A program made the position numbers and the translations under genes. Of a DNA stretch of 64,000 bases, positions 1-11,841 are shown in pieces. The DNA is from Sipunculus nudus (lineage: Eukaryota > Annelida > Sipuncula > Golfingiida > Sipunculidae): NCBI GenBank assembly GCA_026874595.1, contig CM049314.1, positions 75,654,300-75,718,299 of the forward strand. The letters run 5' to 3'. The notes under the pieces were generated by a model. It worked only from the letters and a program-made list of their open reading frames with translations. It made no database searches and was not told where the DNA came from. How positions within the stretch are numbered: the stretch's first letter is position 1; each line of letters begins with the position of its first letter.

Positions 1-779
1 TGCACAGATGAATATTTAAAGTGACCTATGCATTTATATGGAAATGTAATGAAATATCTAATGTTATAATTATATATTTACTTGTACCTTATTTAGAATA
101 TATAAACACTTTCTTTGTTAAAAATATTGCTTAACAGATATTGTATAATATTGTTAGTATTTCCATATATATAGCTAAAGTTAAAAGGTATGACATTATG
201 ACTGACCATTCAACGCGATAATTGAAATTTATTCATCATTTTGATTTGAATTAAAAATTTATGAATAGCTTCAGTCAAATGCATTGATGTATTTAATTAT
301 TACAGGGTTCACAAAAGACTCCTGAAGAAACAGATTAATCCTGTAGGAGCACTCAAGTAAAAATTATAGGCGTTCAAAGGAGTTCACAGCCAAATTGTGG
401 GGTTTCACTTACACGATTTTGTTTTACTTAGTTTCTTTTCATGACCATTAGCATGTAAAGGTCTGTCTAAATGGTTGAAGAGGTCTGTACATGTATTACT
501 ACAACACTTACTTGATAAATTTTGCTAAAGAGTTGCATGTATTTTATCAATAAAGGTGCTAAATTGCAATATTATAAACTATTCAGTAATTACATTTATA
601 TCAGAAACACAAATGATCAGTCACAAAAATAAATAAAGTAAAATATAGATTATGGTCTTAATACAGGAAAATATATGAAATTATCGGAGACACATTTTAT
701 AGGAAAATACAGGCATTATAAGAGTCAGCTGAAGTCTTGTAATTATACACTCTGTACTTTTAATATAATGTTGACTTAC
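1..779. other. Intron, nothing recognised
   Basis: AT-rich sequence downstream, in gene orientation, of the 780-880 exon. I saw no further exon with convincing splice sites and no recognisable repeat. The next exon of the gene would have to begin in phase 2 and probably lies left of the window. Confidence 0.4.
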
Positions 780-880
780 TCTGCCGCAAGAGGGATCTCC
801 TTTTCATCCGTGTATTGACTGTTCTTTATTACGGAGGTCATTCGGTGACTCAGAGAGCTTATTTCTTCCGCTGCAAACAA
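780..880 (-). CDS. Exon 18 (last in window), post-REJ region
   Basis: 101 bp exon with a good acceptor (TTCATTATTACAG) and a strong donor (GA|GTAAGTC). It is open in phase 0 and ends in phase 2. It encodes about 34 residues that begin LFAAEEISSLSHRMTS and end EIPLAAE, a hydrophilic, probably helical stretch like the region between REJ and GPS in polycystin-1-like proteins. The phase matches the weak exon at 8755-8807. A 4.9 kb LINE sits in the intron between them. Membership of the gene is inferred from strand, phase and character; no domain signature is decisive. Confidence 0.55.
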
Positions 881-1019
881 CTGTAATAATGAAATGATCA
901 CTTAAAGGGTTTCTTAAATTCAATTGGAAGATTTATCAAGATCGAAAAAAAACCATAAACCAGTCCATGTGGTCGAGTGCCCGCACAGAATAAATTGTTT
1001 GCAGGATATTTGCAGCATA

Positions 1020-1500
1020 TGTGCTGCACATGTGCCAGAGAATAATATAATTTCAATATATTTGCACACCCTTTGCCATGATTCAAGGCAAACAGTTTGC
1101 AAATCTGATGTATTACAGTCAAATACTTTGCAAAGGGTAACCTGTCTCACTGCTGATTGGGCAGAAACTCTGCAAAGGGTGCTTAAGTTAATCTTAAGGC
1201 CGCAAATACTTTGCAATGTGTTTCTTAGCCTCAATGCTGTAATGGAAATTACACTGCAAAGGGTCACTTAGTATTTTATGATCACAAAAACTTAGAAAAG
1301 GGTTACTCCTAGGGTAAATTTTGTAACCACAAATACTGGGCAAAGTGATGTAGGTTAATTCTACATGTGGCAAATACTATGCAAAGGGTAACTTTTTTTA
1401 CCAGAAATACTTGCATATTGTTCGTAAATTCTTCCGGTTGCAAACACTTGCAAAGGATACCTTATTTATTTTTAGGACAGCAAAACTCTGTAAAAGATAT
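1020..1500. repeat. Degenerate ~42 bp tandem repeat with CTTTGCAAAG core
   Basis: CAAAGGG or a close variant recurs at 1131, 1173, 1214, 1257, 1296, 1341, 1382, 1451 and 1491, a spacing of about 39-45 bp over most of the array. The best copies carry the 10 bp palindrome CTTTGCAAAG. Short reading frames across it on both strands look like products of the repeat rather than genes. Confidence 0.65.
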
Positions 1501-2715
1501 GTTAGTTGATATTTTTAGTTTTTCTTAAAGAAAGTGGAATCACAACTTACTTCTTGGTGAAAATAAAATCTTCTAGCTCCTTTGGATGTAAGTAAAGCAT
1601 TATCAACCACTTTCAGTCAAGTGGTTCACCTGGTGACATAATGGCATTTTCAGGACAGCAATGAAAATACCACTAATAAGGTTACAGGCTGCTTCAGGGC
1701 TGGATTAATGAACCCCCTTATGAAAATTAAAAGTTCTCGCATATATGTGCCTTATATGTCCCTCTAATTGATAATATATATCCCTTAGAAGAGACAAATA
1801 TTTCCTTTATATGTGATGTCTATTGGAGTTATATATTTATATAACAGCTATATTATGTTTAGTCAGACACTGTTAAATATGAGTTATAAGGGAGCTGAAT
1901 GCCTGTTATATGTCAGTTATAAGGTAGTTGCACATAAGCCATTTGGTATATTTAAGTCATATGTGACTTGTATATGAGATGTAAGGGAAAAATGAATTTC
2001 AAATTGAGTATAAACCGAAGAAGTATGGATATAAAAGTAACCAGCTTGCTTAAAATTGGTACTAATAATTAAAACTTTTATTCTGCTCCTTTTTTGCATC
2101 TGATTTATACCTTCAGTGGTGTAAACATATACCATTATAGTAACCACGCAGTAAATATACTCAGAATGCAATTTTAAATAAACTGACTATATTTGATATC
2201 GTTTATAATATGTGCCATTGATAAAGAAACATTTCTTTCTTAATGTATCAGTAATATATAAACATATACTACTACTTCATGTGTCCAATTAATTACCATT
2301 GATAATTAATTCACAAATACAGAACATGGGGTAGTTATGCTACTGACAAATTACAAGAAATCCTAAACATTAACCTAATATCTTAATATTCTTAAATACT
2401 GGTTTTAGAAACAGCTTAAACCCTTTGCCTTCCAGTTCCTGCTGTAAAATATTGCCAAGGATTTATCAAAATATAGGTTAAAAAAAAAAATAAATGTCTG
2501 CATTTTTATAGTGAAAATAACCAATATTCTTCAGGCCAAGTAATCAGAAATATTCCCAGATATATGTATCCCCCCCTCCCCCCCCCCCTTAACACACACC
2601 AACTATGAAAACATCCAGAGACATAGTCTCAGCAATGAACTTGCTGAACTCTAGCTGACTGAAGCCCATTTGAAGACAGAAGCCGCTGTTAATATTTTTT
2701 TAGGCAGGCCTTCTA
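1501..2715. other. Intron, low-complexity sequence only
   Basis: AT-rich intronic sequence with no exon or named repeat recognised. A cytosine tract at about 2571-2589 is the only conspicuous feature. Confidence 0.4.
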
Positions 2716-2752
2716 GGGGAGTGAAAATAAGAGATGCTTATTTCCACTCCCC
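2716..2752. repeat. Near-perfect hairpin beside the LINE 3' end
   Basis: GGGGAGTGAAAATAAG (2716-2731), a 5 nt loop, then CTTATTTCCACTCCCC (2737-2752). The arms pair at 15 of 16 positions. The arm sequence with one base changed occurs again at 8659-8674. It abuts the ATTT-repeat tail of the LINE. Confidence 0.6.
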
Positions 2753-3221
2753 GTTATTTTATTTATTTATTTATTTACATTATGTTTATACAGGGAAAAC
2801 CAATCAGTTTAAATTAAACTGGTCTTACTTGGTGCCCTGTATCAGTACATATAAAACATACAATGACTAAACTATTAATACAATGCATAAAATAATACCA
2901 TGACTAAAAATATAAACATGAACATATGGACTCAAATCATAAAAGCATATTAAGAGAGTTAAGAAAGTATATCAATATATACATCTATAGACAGAAAGAG
3001 AAATTAAAATATTACATTAGATCAGTATATATATACATGCAAATATGCGAGGCATACGAACCAATAATATTACAATAATCTTTAGCATTTATGGACCTGA
3101 TCATTGTTAGATTCAGTTAAATACGTATGAAATTAATTTATAGTTATCGTATGATCTATGAAATGATAGAAGAATGAGTGCTACATGTATAAAACGCAAA
3201 TTTATGCAAATATAACATGTG

Positions 3222-6200
3222 TCATATAGAACATACAGTTGCTAAAATTTCCAATTTGAGTTGTCTCTTAAAAGATGCACAAGTTATGGCTGACTTAGAT
3301 TCATTTGATAAACTATACCATATTTTTGGCCCCATATATAGTAAAGATTTTTTCGGATAGTTTGTTCTAGGTTTAGGAACGACTAAATCATTGCTCACAG
3401 CAGCTCGGGTTTGATGATTGTGAGCTTCATTGACAAAGTGAAAATTATTCTCTTGTAAACCAGGAGCTATTGAACAAACACATTTATACATAAGTACTGC
3501 AACAGAATACATATAGCGTTGACGTATATTCAACCAACCCAGTTCATTTACTATGGTTATAGAATCAACATTTCTGTCATAGTTTTTGGATATAATGCGG
3601 GCAGCTCTGTTTTGTATTTTCTGTACCGTATCATTGGTAGACAATAATGAACAACCCCAAATGCTTAGGGCATAGTCAATATGAGGCTAAATTATAGTTG
3701 CATAAACCTCAGTAAGAGATTGCATAGACAGATAGCTTGATATTGGGTAAAGAACTCCTATCTTTTGAGATAGTTTTTTGGATAGAGAGTGAACATGTGG
3801 TTTCCAGGATAAATTAGCATCTATTATAACGCCAAGTAGATTAATCTTATTAGAACAAAGTAATGTTGTATCTAATATTGATATCTTGAGTTTGTGATCA
3901 GCAATTCTATGAAGATTTCCAAGTAGCATAACATTAGATTTATTATAATTCAGAGTAAGCAGGTTTTCGTCGTACCAGGTGGTCACTTGATTTACTACTC
4001 GCTGTAATTTAATCTCAGCTTATACAACATTTTTACCATGGCAATATACAGTGACATCATCAGCGTACATTACAATACCATCAGTATTTAGCACATTTGG
4101 AAGATCATTTATTTATATCAAAAATAGAATTGGGCCGAGAACCGTACCCTGAGGAACACCTACATTAACAACAGCAGCATTGGATAGATTATTATTGTAT
4201 TTTACGATCTGTAGGCGATCATGGAGGTAAGATTGAAACCAGGCAACTGTTTTCTTATCAAAACCAAAAACGAACAACTTTTCCAATAATCTTTTATGAT
4301 TTATGGTATCAAATCCTTTGGTTAGGTCGAAAAAACAAGCAGCAGTAACTTTACCCTGATCCATAGTTTTATATACGTCATTTGAAAATTTACTAAGAGC
4401 CGTTACAGTAGATTTTCCAGGCAGATATGCGTGCTGACTTTATGAAATATTATTGCTATTTATGATAAACCTGATTAGTTGCCTTTGTACAGCTTTTTCA
4501 AATAGTTTCGCAACGTGAGGTATTATTGATATGGGTCTGTAATTACTCTTATTTGCTTTATCGCCTTTTCCTTTATATACTGGAGTAATTCGAGCTGTTT
4601 TCCAGTCAAGCGGGTACGTGGCGTTATAAAGTGATAGATTAAATAGATAACATAACATAATGAGCTGCGAAGCCATTTGGAGTAATGTGATGTCCATATC
4701 GATTATATCCAGAGTGTGTTTAGGTGGAAGTGCAAGTAAATCTTTCTGTATATCCTGCGATAGTAATATAGAAAATTTGAAACGGGACTCTGTAATATTC
4801 AACGACCGAACTGGGCGGGTTTCGGATGCCTTAAAATTTACCGCTAATATATCACCTATGGTACTGAAATACTCATTAAACTCTTCACATGATATATCGC
4901 AATCTCCAGGTTTAGCTGATGAGGAACCAGGTAATACTTTTTTAAGAGCGCTCCACATACCTTTGATATTATTATAGTTATTATCGATGTTAAGTCTGAA
5001 ATAAGCAGTTTTCGTCGATCTTATAAGCGTAGTTACCATGTTTCTCATTCTTCTATACTTAAAGAAGAGAATGTGAGATTTGTGTTTTACAGCGCATCTG
5101 TGTAATCTGTCTCTGAGCTTTATCATGCTACGGATTTGCGGTGTCATCCAAGGGTTATCTCTATGTTTTACCCTACGAGACCATATGGGCGCATGTTTAT
5201 TACAGATATTTAGGAACTCAGTTTTCCAGCTGTTCCATGCAACTTCGATATTAGATTCATAGAATACGTTCTGTAGTATAACAGATGAGGCGATATCATT
5301 TCGGTAATTCTCTAGATTAAATTTGCTAAAGTTTCTAGATTTTATTTTTATGACATTTCTATAAATATTTTTAAATGATAGTACTGTGTAAACTAAATAG
5401 TGGTCACTCAAAGAGATTTGTAACACATCCGTAGTTATATGTCTCTCGGGAATGTTCGAGAAGACTAAATCTATCACTGTTGATGAGGTTACAGTTTCTC
5501 TGGTTGGAGACTTCACTAACTGCTTAAGTTGGAAATTGCATAGCCACTGGTCAAAGACACTTGTCAAAGTTCCTGTTTTACTTACATCGATATTAAAATC
5601 TCCAAGAATGACTACTGGTACATGGTATTTTAGCGATTCCTCAATAAGATCAGTGATTTTACTTAATAAGCATGTATCAGAAGATGGTGGTCTATATATT
5701 GAAGCAACAATAATATTGCGTTCAGCATACTTTACCTTTACAAAGATAGCTTCAGTATTGACTGATTGTAATTCATCACATAAAACCGGATTCAAAGTAT
5801 CATCAACATACAAGGCGACCCCCCCTCCGTGGCGATCTCGATCTCGCCTGAAGATTTGGTACCCAGGAATGTTAATTTCATCATTGGTTATATCTTCACA
5901 CAACCATGTTTCATTTACTGATATGACTTTTGCGTTACACCTTAAAGCAATATCTTGAAATTCATCAAATTTTGGTAAGATACTTCTAATATTAAGGTGT
6001 ATAAAACAGGTCTGCTTGTTATTAGATACATTTAATAGTTTGATTGGATCAGTTTGATTCTCATCAATTTGACCGACTTTGTCAATATTAGTGAGAGCCA
6101 TCGTGTCAACATGGGATTCGGGAGAAAATTCTCTGACATTTGTATTTATTATCTCGATCTTGGGGAGTGATCTTTGTGAAAATTTCTGTATGATTCCCAT
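3222..6200 (-). pseudogene. LINE ORF2: endonuclease-reverse transcriptase, four nonsense codons
   Basis: About 990 codons in one frame. The N-terminal endonuclease shows FIHLNIRS, NETWLCED, IYRPPSS, LGDFNID and the SDHYLVY block. Reverse transcriptase follows with NYRPISI, LTKGFD (motif A), GVPQGTVLGP (motif B) and the catalytic YADD box at 4056-4067, then a C-terminal region with QNRAARII. The frame is broken only by stops at 4440-4442, 4113-4115 and 4020-4022 (all TAA) and 3687-3689 (TAG); the natural stop is TGA at 3222-3224. The stop after LFLI sits where related elements have Tyr. No frameshift is needed to read through. It is inactive as written, but all catalytic motifs remain. Confidence 0.88.
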
Positions 6201-7654
6201 ACTTTCGAGCTGTCGTCATTTGTTTGGTTTAGATGGTATCTCACGCTGGATGCAACCTGCCCTGTCATAACTGTCACACCATGGTAGCTGAAATGGACGC
6301 CATCTGGGCGATAATACCGCTCTCTCAGTGGTGGAGAACAGTCATTGAAAATGACATCGGCATAAAGTTTACATTTCTGTTGTATCTCATGGTTTAGGGT
6401 TAGAATTTTCATGTTAAGATTTGAGTCATTTAGACGCCTAGGTAATGCAAGAGTTACAATTTGACATTTGCTACTTTTCCTTGTTAGTTCTAGCATTTTA
6501 CAGAATTTGTTAACGAAACTTGAGCAGTCATCACATTCAACGTTATTTGTACAAACCTGTATCACTAGAGTATCATTCACAGAGAGATCTCGGCTAGCTT
6601 TAGGTATCTTGTACAGTGCCTCATCAAGCGTTAGCCCACTAGTGCTTAACACACATATCTGTTTATCCTGAAGATATTTGGCTAAACTTGCATAAGAATT
6701 TCTGACAAGTGAATCGCCAACAACCAGAACACGATTCCTAGCGCTTTTGTCATTCAAGTCAATGGTAACTGAGTCCGTTAAAGGATTACTAACTGCATCA
6801 TTGTGTTTTGTTGCGTCGGATACTTGGCTTCCTAACCCAGTTTCTATGTTTTGGTTAACCTTCTTTGTAGCTAGAGTTTCATTCAGAGATGGCCAATCAT
6901 CATTCACAAACTCCGTGTGGTTGTCTTTGCCAGTTACCTTAGTTTTTGTGGTGGTTCCAATGGTCCCAGTTGAGCGTCTACGATAAGGGTCTACCATGGT
7001 TGCAGATTTACTGTTCTTACAAACTGCACTTTGGTTTGCATTTTGACATTTGCATTTTGTTTGAGATTTCATCTGAGATTGATTCAAGTTTCTTTTCAGT
7101 TCAGTGCATTCAGCGGTCTTGGTAGACAGTTCACGTTCAAGTTTTTCATTATTTGCTTTTATTTCTAGGCATTCTTGCATTTTATTAAGCATGGTTTTAT
7201 TTTCCTGTTTTATAACTTGGATTTCAGAAAGTATCTGTGCTAGTAATGTTGGAGTTTTTCTGCAAGTGGGACAGTTCCATATGAGGCCTTCCTCATCAGG
7301 CATTGTGTTTGTGCAGTCATAATGAAACCAAATGTTGCACATACAGCATCTGATCATACTTGTTTCAGTGGTGTTGTCATGTTTGCAGTTACTGCTGCAA
7401 CATGAAGTATCATTTTGTAAGTTCAGTACATCAATTTGAGACTTATCTTGCGGTGTTCTTTTGTCAATCGAACTTTCACTTTCTTTTGAGGAAACCTCAG
7501 CTTTCTTGTTTTTATTTCCATATATGTTTGGCCATTTTTTACAAGCACATTGAAGACAATATAGGTCGTCATCGATCCTTGTGGTAACACTGTGGTTTTT
7601 TATGTGACAGTCTGTACATTTACTGTATTTAGGCATGTTGACAGTTATCTGCAC
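6149..7654 (-). CDS. LINE ORF1: PHD-type zinc finger, coiled coil, SGNH esterase
   Basis: Intact 501-codon ORF. Met7 (MPKYSKC) is an alternative start. Residues 13-38 hold a first Cys cluster. Residues 86-131 form a PHD-like finger (C..C, MIRCCMC, WFHYDC, WNCPTC). About 140-195 is a Glu/Lys/Leu-rich coiled coil. About 308-470 is an SGNH-type esterase with GDS at 313-315, a CTNN block at 368-371 and D451-x-x-H454 (DGVH), giving a Ser-Asp-His arrangement. PHD and esterase domains are established features of CR1 ORF1 proteins, which are thought to act in RNP assembly or membrane interaction. It overlaps ORF2 by 52 bp in a different frame, so ORF2 may depend on reinitiation or an unusual start. 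Confidence 0.85.
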   Translation of the reverse strand: MQITVNMPKYSKCTDCHIKNHSVTTRIDDDLYCLQCACKKWPNIYGNKNKKAEVSSKESESSIDKRTPQDKSQIDVLNLQNDTSCCSSNCKHDNTTETSMIRCCMCNIWFHYDCTNTMPDEEGLIWNCPTCRKTPTLLAQILSEIQVIKQENKTMLNKMQECLEIKANNEKLERELSTKTAECTELKRNLNQSQMKSQTKCKCQNANQSAVCKNSKSATMVDPYRRRSTGTIGTTTKTKVTGKDNHTEFVNDDWPSLNETLATKKVNQNIETGLGSQVSDATKHNDAVSNPLTDSVTIDLNDKSARNRVLVVGDSLVRNSYASLAKYLQDKQICVLSTSGLTLDEALYKIPKASRDLSVNDTLVIQVCTNNVECDDCSSFVNKFCKMLELTRKSSKCQIVTLALPRRLNDSNLNMKILTLNHEIQQKCKLYADVIFNDCSPPLRERYYRPDGVHFSYHGVTVMTGQVASSVRYHLNQTNDDSSKVWESYRNFHKDHSPRSR

Positions 7655-7700
7655 GGAACTGAACTATAACACACTGCGGTCAGCCCAAGTTGTTTGTGAT

Positions 7701-8658
7701 AAAAGCTGGTAAAGTATCGAGTATTTTGGCAGTTTAAGTGACCAAAACTTAGGTGTTTATTCTTTCCAGAGATAAACATATTTTAATAATTGCTATTATT
7801 TACAAAATCCTCTCTCAAGTACTTCTTTAGACACAACCGTTAACAGGGACAGCTGGGACATTAGACAGTTACATATTTCTAGAACAAAGTTCTTTAAACA
7901 GTTAATTTTTTTTTTCAGTTTTTATATTGAAATTGATTTTTATTTCAATGCATTTAACATCAAAGTTTAAAACAATAATGATTTGCAGAGTTACCCCTGA
8001 CAATTATTTTACAATTATGTGTGACAAGGAATTTAAAAGACATATAAATTTGTATTTTTTTTCTGCCTGCCATTTTTCAGTCTAGTTGTTTAATCATTTT
8101 GAAAATTTATATATTTTGATCATGATAACTAATTTAAAGTAGCACATGAAGAGTAATAGATTTGACATTACATGATAAACTGGCTGAGAGTCCTTATCAG
8201 TAGACTCTTGGCACCTCATTAGTGAGCTCTGGTTTTGTGTCAATATGCTCAGAGCTCAGATTGGTGCAATCAGCTCTTGGCTCAGAATACAAGGTAAAGC
8301 CCAGACAGTTAACTGTCAGACTGGTTACTGTACCCTAGTAGGTTGTTTCAGTAATTTACCATACCACTGATTCCATCTTAAACATTTTCAGTGAGACTAA
8401 TGTGGTGTCAAAATAGGCAAAAATGACTAGAACTTTGATTAAAAGAAAAATTAAATTATAAATGTCACATTGGGTGCTTTAAGACAATTGGCACTATACT
8501 GATTAGATAGATAAGCATCTCAAAGGTAAGCCTAATAACATTCATGTTTTATTTATATATATACATCAGTGTTATCCTATGGAGCTGCTGTAAATGAATA
8601 TCTATTCTTATAAACCCTTATCTGTTCCATCTAACATCATGGGGATTGATACTCCTAG
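7701..8658. other. Intron or possible LINE 5' UTR, no gene seen
   Basis: AT-rich stretch upstream of LINE ORF1. Part of it may be the element's 5' UTR, but no boundary is visible. No exon-like frame with splice sites was found. The end of this stretch (8659-8690) resembles the 3' tail of the SINE family found at 24, 56 and 57.5 kb. Confidence 0.35.
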
Positions 8659-8754
8659 GGGGAGTGGAAATAAGCACTTCCATTTTTTTATGCTGTTTAC
8701 GTAACCCGTAATACCCATAACGTCAACGTGTCAGCATAGCAGATCAGCGAACAC

Positions 8755-8807
8755 CTCAAGCATGGCATCTGCCATGTCTCTCAGTTCATACAAGTCTTTC
8801 ATATCGT
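8755..8807 (-). CDS. Candidate exon 17, post-REJ helical segment
   Basis: 53 bp candidate that reads DMKDLYELRDMADAMLE when joined to the previous exon. It starts in phase 1 and ends in phase 0, as the flanking exons require: G from 20556 plus AC gives Asp, and the next exon at 880 begins in phase 0. Both splice sites are weak: acceptor CTGAAG with a poor pyrimidine tract, donor GAG|GTGTTC. The open frame stops at a TGA shortly upstream, so a longer exon is excluded. I include it for its protein-like composition and phase fit. Confidence 0.4.
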
Positions 8808-9492
8808 CTTCAGTTATATTTACAGATCAAAACATGAAGCAGTTTCTATATCCGACAACACGTGCAAGACTTAAGCATTTGTTTATCAAGCTTCATGTAC
8901 TTCCGTTCTCTGCAGTCAGGAGACACACACCACAGCGAGTTGCTTGTTTACCAAGATTTTTCTAAGTAATCTTAACTTCTACTAAAGTAATCTTAGTTAC
9001 TTAAATGTGTTTAATATTTCAAAAATAAACATGTTAAATTAGATTAATAAGAAGTAAGTAAATTTATGAGTCATAAGTTAGGAACAGGAAGTCAACTGAA
9101 TCAGCCAATGAAATTGAATTTACAGGAACCCACAGGAGCCTTGAACTTCCATGCAGTTCCGAACAGGATGGGCACTAAGACGCAAGACTCAAAAGAAGAG
9201 GGATCTCCAGCAAAGTCAAGATTTTTTTTTTTCAAGATTTCTGGATGGTCACTCGGCTGAAAGACGCAACAGAAGAGGGATCTCCGGCAAGATCAAAGTT
9301 TTTTTTCAAGCTTTTCAAGTATGTCCCACCCGGGAACAGAGGGCATTCGGACTATGCATCGGTATGTTTCTACCAACAAGGTAAAACAAGTGGTAAAGCC
9401 AGGGTTTCTCGCCTAGCCCAGTGCTGCCACTCTAGATTTATAAAAAAAGTATCATTCCTTACCAAAAAGTATCAAAATTGTTAAAATAGTAT

Positions 9493-10855
9493 AAAACTAG
9501 ATGTGTCGGAACGACACGAATGCCCCCGCCTGGGGCAAATTAGAAACATTTGTTAAATTTTGTAATTTTTTTTTAAGTTCAGGAGGTGTTGTATGGTAAA
9601 AGTAGGTCAACAAGGGCAAAATGCAACTTGATCTGTAACGGGTCATTATCAAGCAACACACCAAAAATCAGGCCAGTAACTACAGGCATTGTGAAAAAGG
9701 TCTATACATGTGCATTTTTCATAAAAATTCTGTCTTTCATGAAATTTTCTATGTTCAGGATCCGTCATATGGTCAAAAATAGGTTAAGTGGGATGAAACG
9801 CGAACTCGATCTGTAAGTGGTCATTATGCGCCCACAGACCAAACATTAGGCCAGTATCTGTAAGCATTGCATTGCGAAACTAGAATATTAGCTAGAAAAT
9901 CAGTTATAAATTTATATTGGAGAGGTATGTACCATGTTTCATAACAATTCACCAAACGCTTCCTGAGAAATAAGCTCCTAATTTTTTTTCTATACCAAGC
10001 TCTGTGTCCTTGAAAAGTAGGTCAAGACCACCCATCTTTGAACTTGACCAAGATTTTGTAAATAAAATGCAATAGCACCGAAGTAATAAAGTTTCTGTGT
10101 TGAATACCTTTGGAGATATCCTGCACAAAGGGCCAAAATTGAAAAATCTGATAAAATTTCATAAAAAAATCAGAAATTACAGGTGGTGCCACCAAAACTG
10201 TGCAGCACGTACAGACCATCAGTCCCAATGACCATAGTAAGTTTTGTGAAAAGCCACACAATGGTTCCTGAGATATAAGCTTCTGAGTGTTTTTCTATAA
10301 TCAGCTCTAAAATGTAGAAAAATGGGCCAAGGTCACCTATCTTTGAACTTAATCTCGATTTTATCGATATACATCTTCACTGATGAAATAAAATTCCAAT
10401 AGTGAATCCTTTTATAGATATCCCGCTCACAAGGTAAAAGTTAACAGACGCGGAACGGACGGACAAACGGACACCGGACAGACAGATGGACGGACGGATA
10501 GACGGACAGCTTTGGGTGACGACAATAACCCATCAGCCTATGAGCTGAGGGCTAAAAACGGCTGTACATGTACATTTGTCATGAAAATATATATTTTTCA
10601 TGAAATTTTCTTTATTTAGGAGCCGTAAAACAATCAAAAGTAGGTCAACCAGGACGAAACATGAACTCGATCTGTAACTGGTGAAACTGGTGATTATCTG
10701 CCCACACACCAAAAATCAGGCCAATATCTGCAGGCATTGCAAACAAAAGTCCGTACATGTGTATTTGTCATGAAAATTTCTATTTTTTCATGAAATTTTC
10801 TAAGTTTAGGATCCGTAAAAAGGTCAAAAGTAGGTCAACTGGGACGAAATTCACA
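9493..10855 (+). mobile_element. Nested rolling-circle-like non-coding element (HINE/pearl-like)
   Basis: Begins CTAGATGTGTCGGAACGA and contains the small hairpin GTGTCG-GAA-CGACAC. It holds diverged internal units (GTAGGTCAAC, GATCTGTAAC, CAGGCATTG), TAGGTCAAGGTCACC-type blocks, a GGAC/GACA microsatellite at about 10446-10515 and an end of the form GGGCTAAAAA near 10555. More internal units run to about 10855. The same start occurs at 62992. Microsatellite, subterminal repeats and 3' hairpin are described for Helentron-associated and bivalve pearl elements; assignment to that group is inference. No protein is encoded. Confidence 0.55.
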
Positions 10856-11841
10856 ACAACTTACCTGATATGCAAACATTTGTTACCTTGTTTTTTTTTC
10901 CAGAAATTATGTGTACAGTGTTGTGTGGAGTTATTCTTGTTGAGCCTCCAGTTTCTGACATTTCAGCACCTTAAAAAAATAAAAATCTATTTAAATAATT
11001 ACAGAACAACAGATTTCAGCCACAAGGTACAACTATGACCTATCTCTAACAATAGGATACATGACTTGGCAATGACAGAATTACAAATGTGCATTAACTA
11101 GCACTAAACTATAAATTAATGGTAGAGATAGAGAGGCAGAGCAAAGCAACACCTGGCTAATGGTAATACATGACTAAATTTTATTACTGTAAATTTAACG
11201 CTGGCCAGAATAAGGCACAATCGCTTTAACAACCTAAATGCTTCTGTGCCATGTTTCTACAAGGTATTTAGATAGTCCTGGTTTGTACATGCAGCATCAT
11301 AGCTAAGTGAATGCCCAGAAAAAAATCACACATATGATCAGAAAAGGTGACTAGAATAGTATAGAATAAAATTGAATATTGCAAAACAGAGAGTTAGAAA
11401 ATTACTGTGCACATGAAAAGGCATTCAGAAATATTTATTAAAACACAAACCATGATATGAAGCATGTGGAACTTAACTTTTACCACACTGTAGTGATTTA
11501 CTATGAAGATAATGTTCCAAACTCAAGCACTAACTGTTCTATTTGTAAGTCACAGTGCAGTTGGCTGTTTACATGAACTATATATAATAAGAAAAACTCA
11601 CTGGCAAACATTACACAGTCAGATCAACTAAACTTTTGGTTTCAACACAAAATTCAAAATGGAGAACAGGTTTCAAGCTTCAACAAAAACTGCTCTTAGT
11701 GATAATCATCTACATGAGCAGAAGTAAATACAGATGAACAATCTGTTTTGCCCATAGTAAATAACGTTTGACCATTCTTAAGTTTTCTTTTTCTTTGCTC
11801 CACTGTTGGCAACCTGTTCCGCCATTCTCTTAAGCTGTTTC

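Larger units (their letters stand above)
2756..7700 (-). mobile_element. CR1-like non-LTR retrotransposon (LINE), nearly full length
   Basis: Two overlapping ORFs on the minus strand (ORF1 6149-7654, ORF2 3222-6200) are followed by about 460 bp of 3' UTR and a short TAAA-type tandem tail at 2756-2775. ORF1 with a PHD-type zinc finger plus an SGNH esterase, combined with ORF2 carrying an AP-like endonuclease and reverse transcriptase, is the known layout of CR1-clade elements. The 5' end is not defined; I see no clear promoter or target-site duplication. It lies in an intron of the host gene in the same orientation. ORF1 is open and ORF2 has only four in-frame stops and no frameshift, which suggests a young insertion. 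Confidence 0.85.

Noticed and set aside
924..1271. 115-codon open frames on both strands
   Set aside because: They run across the ~42 bp CTTTGCAAAG repeat, mirror each other and have no splice or start context; they are repeat artefacts.
2571..2592. Cytosine tract as a regulatory or quadruplex-type element
   Set aside because: A single uninterrupted homopolymer-like run in an intron; nothing links it to function.
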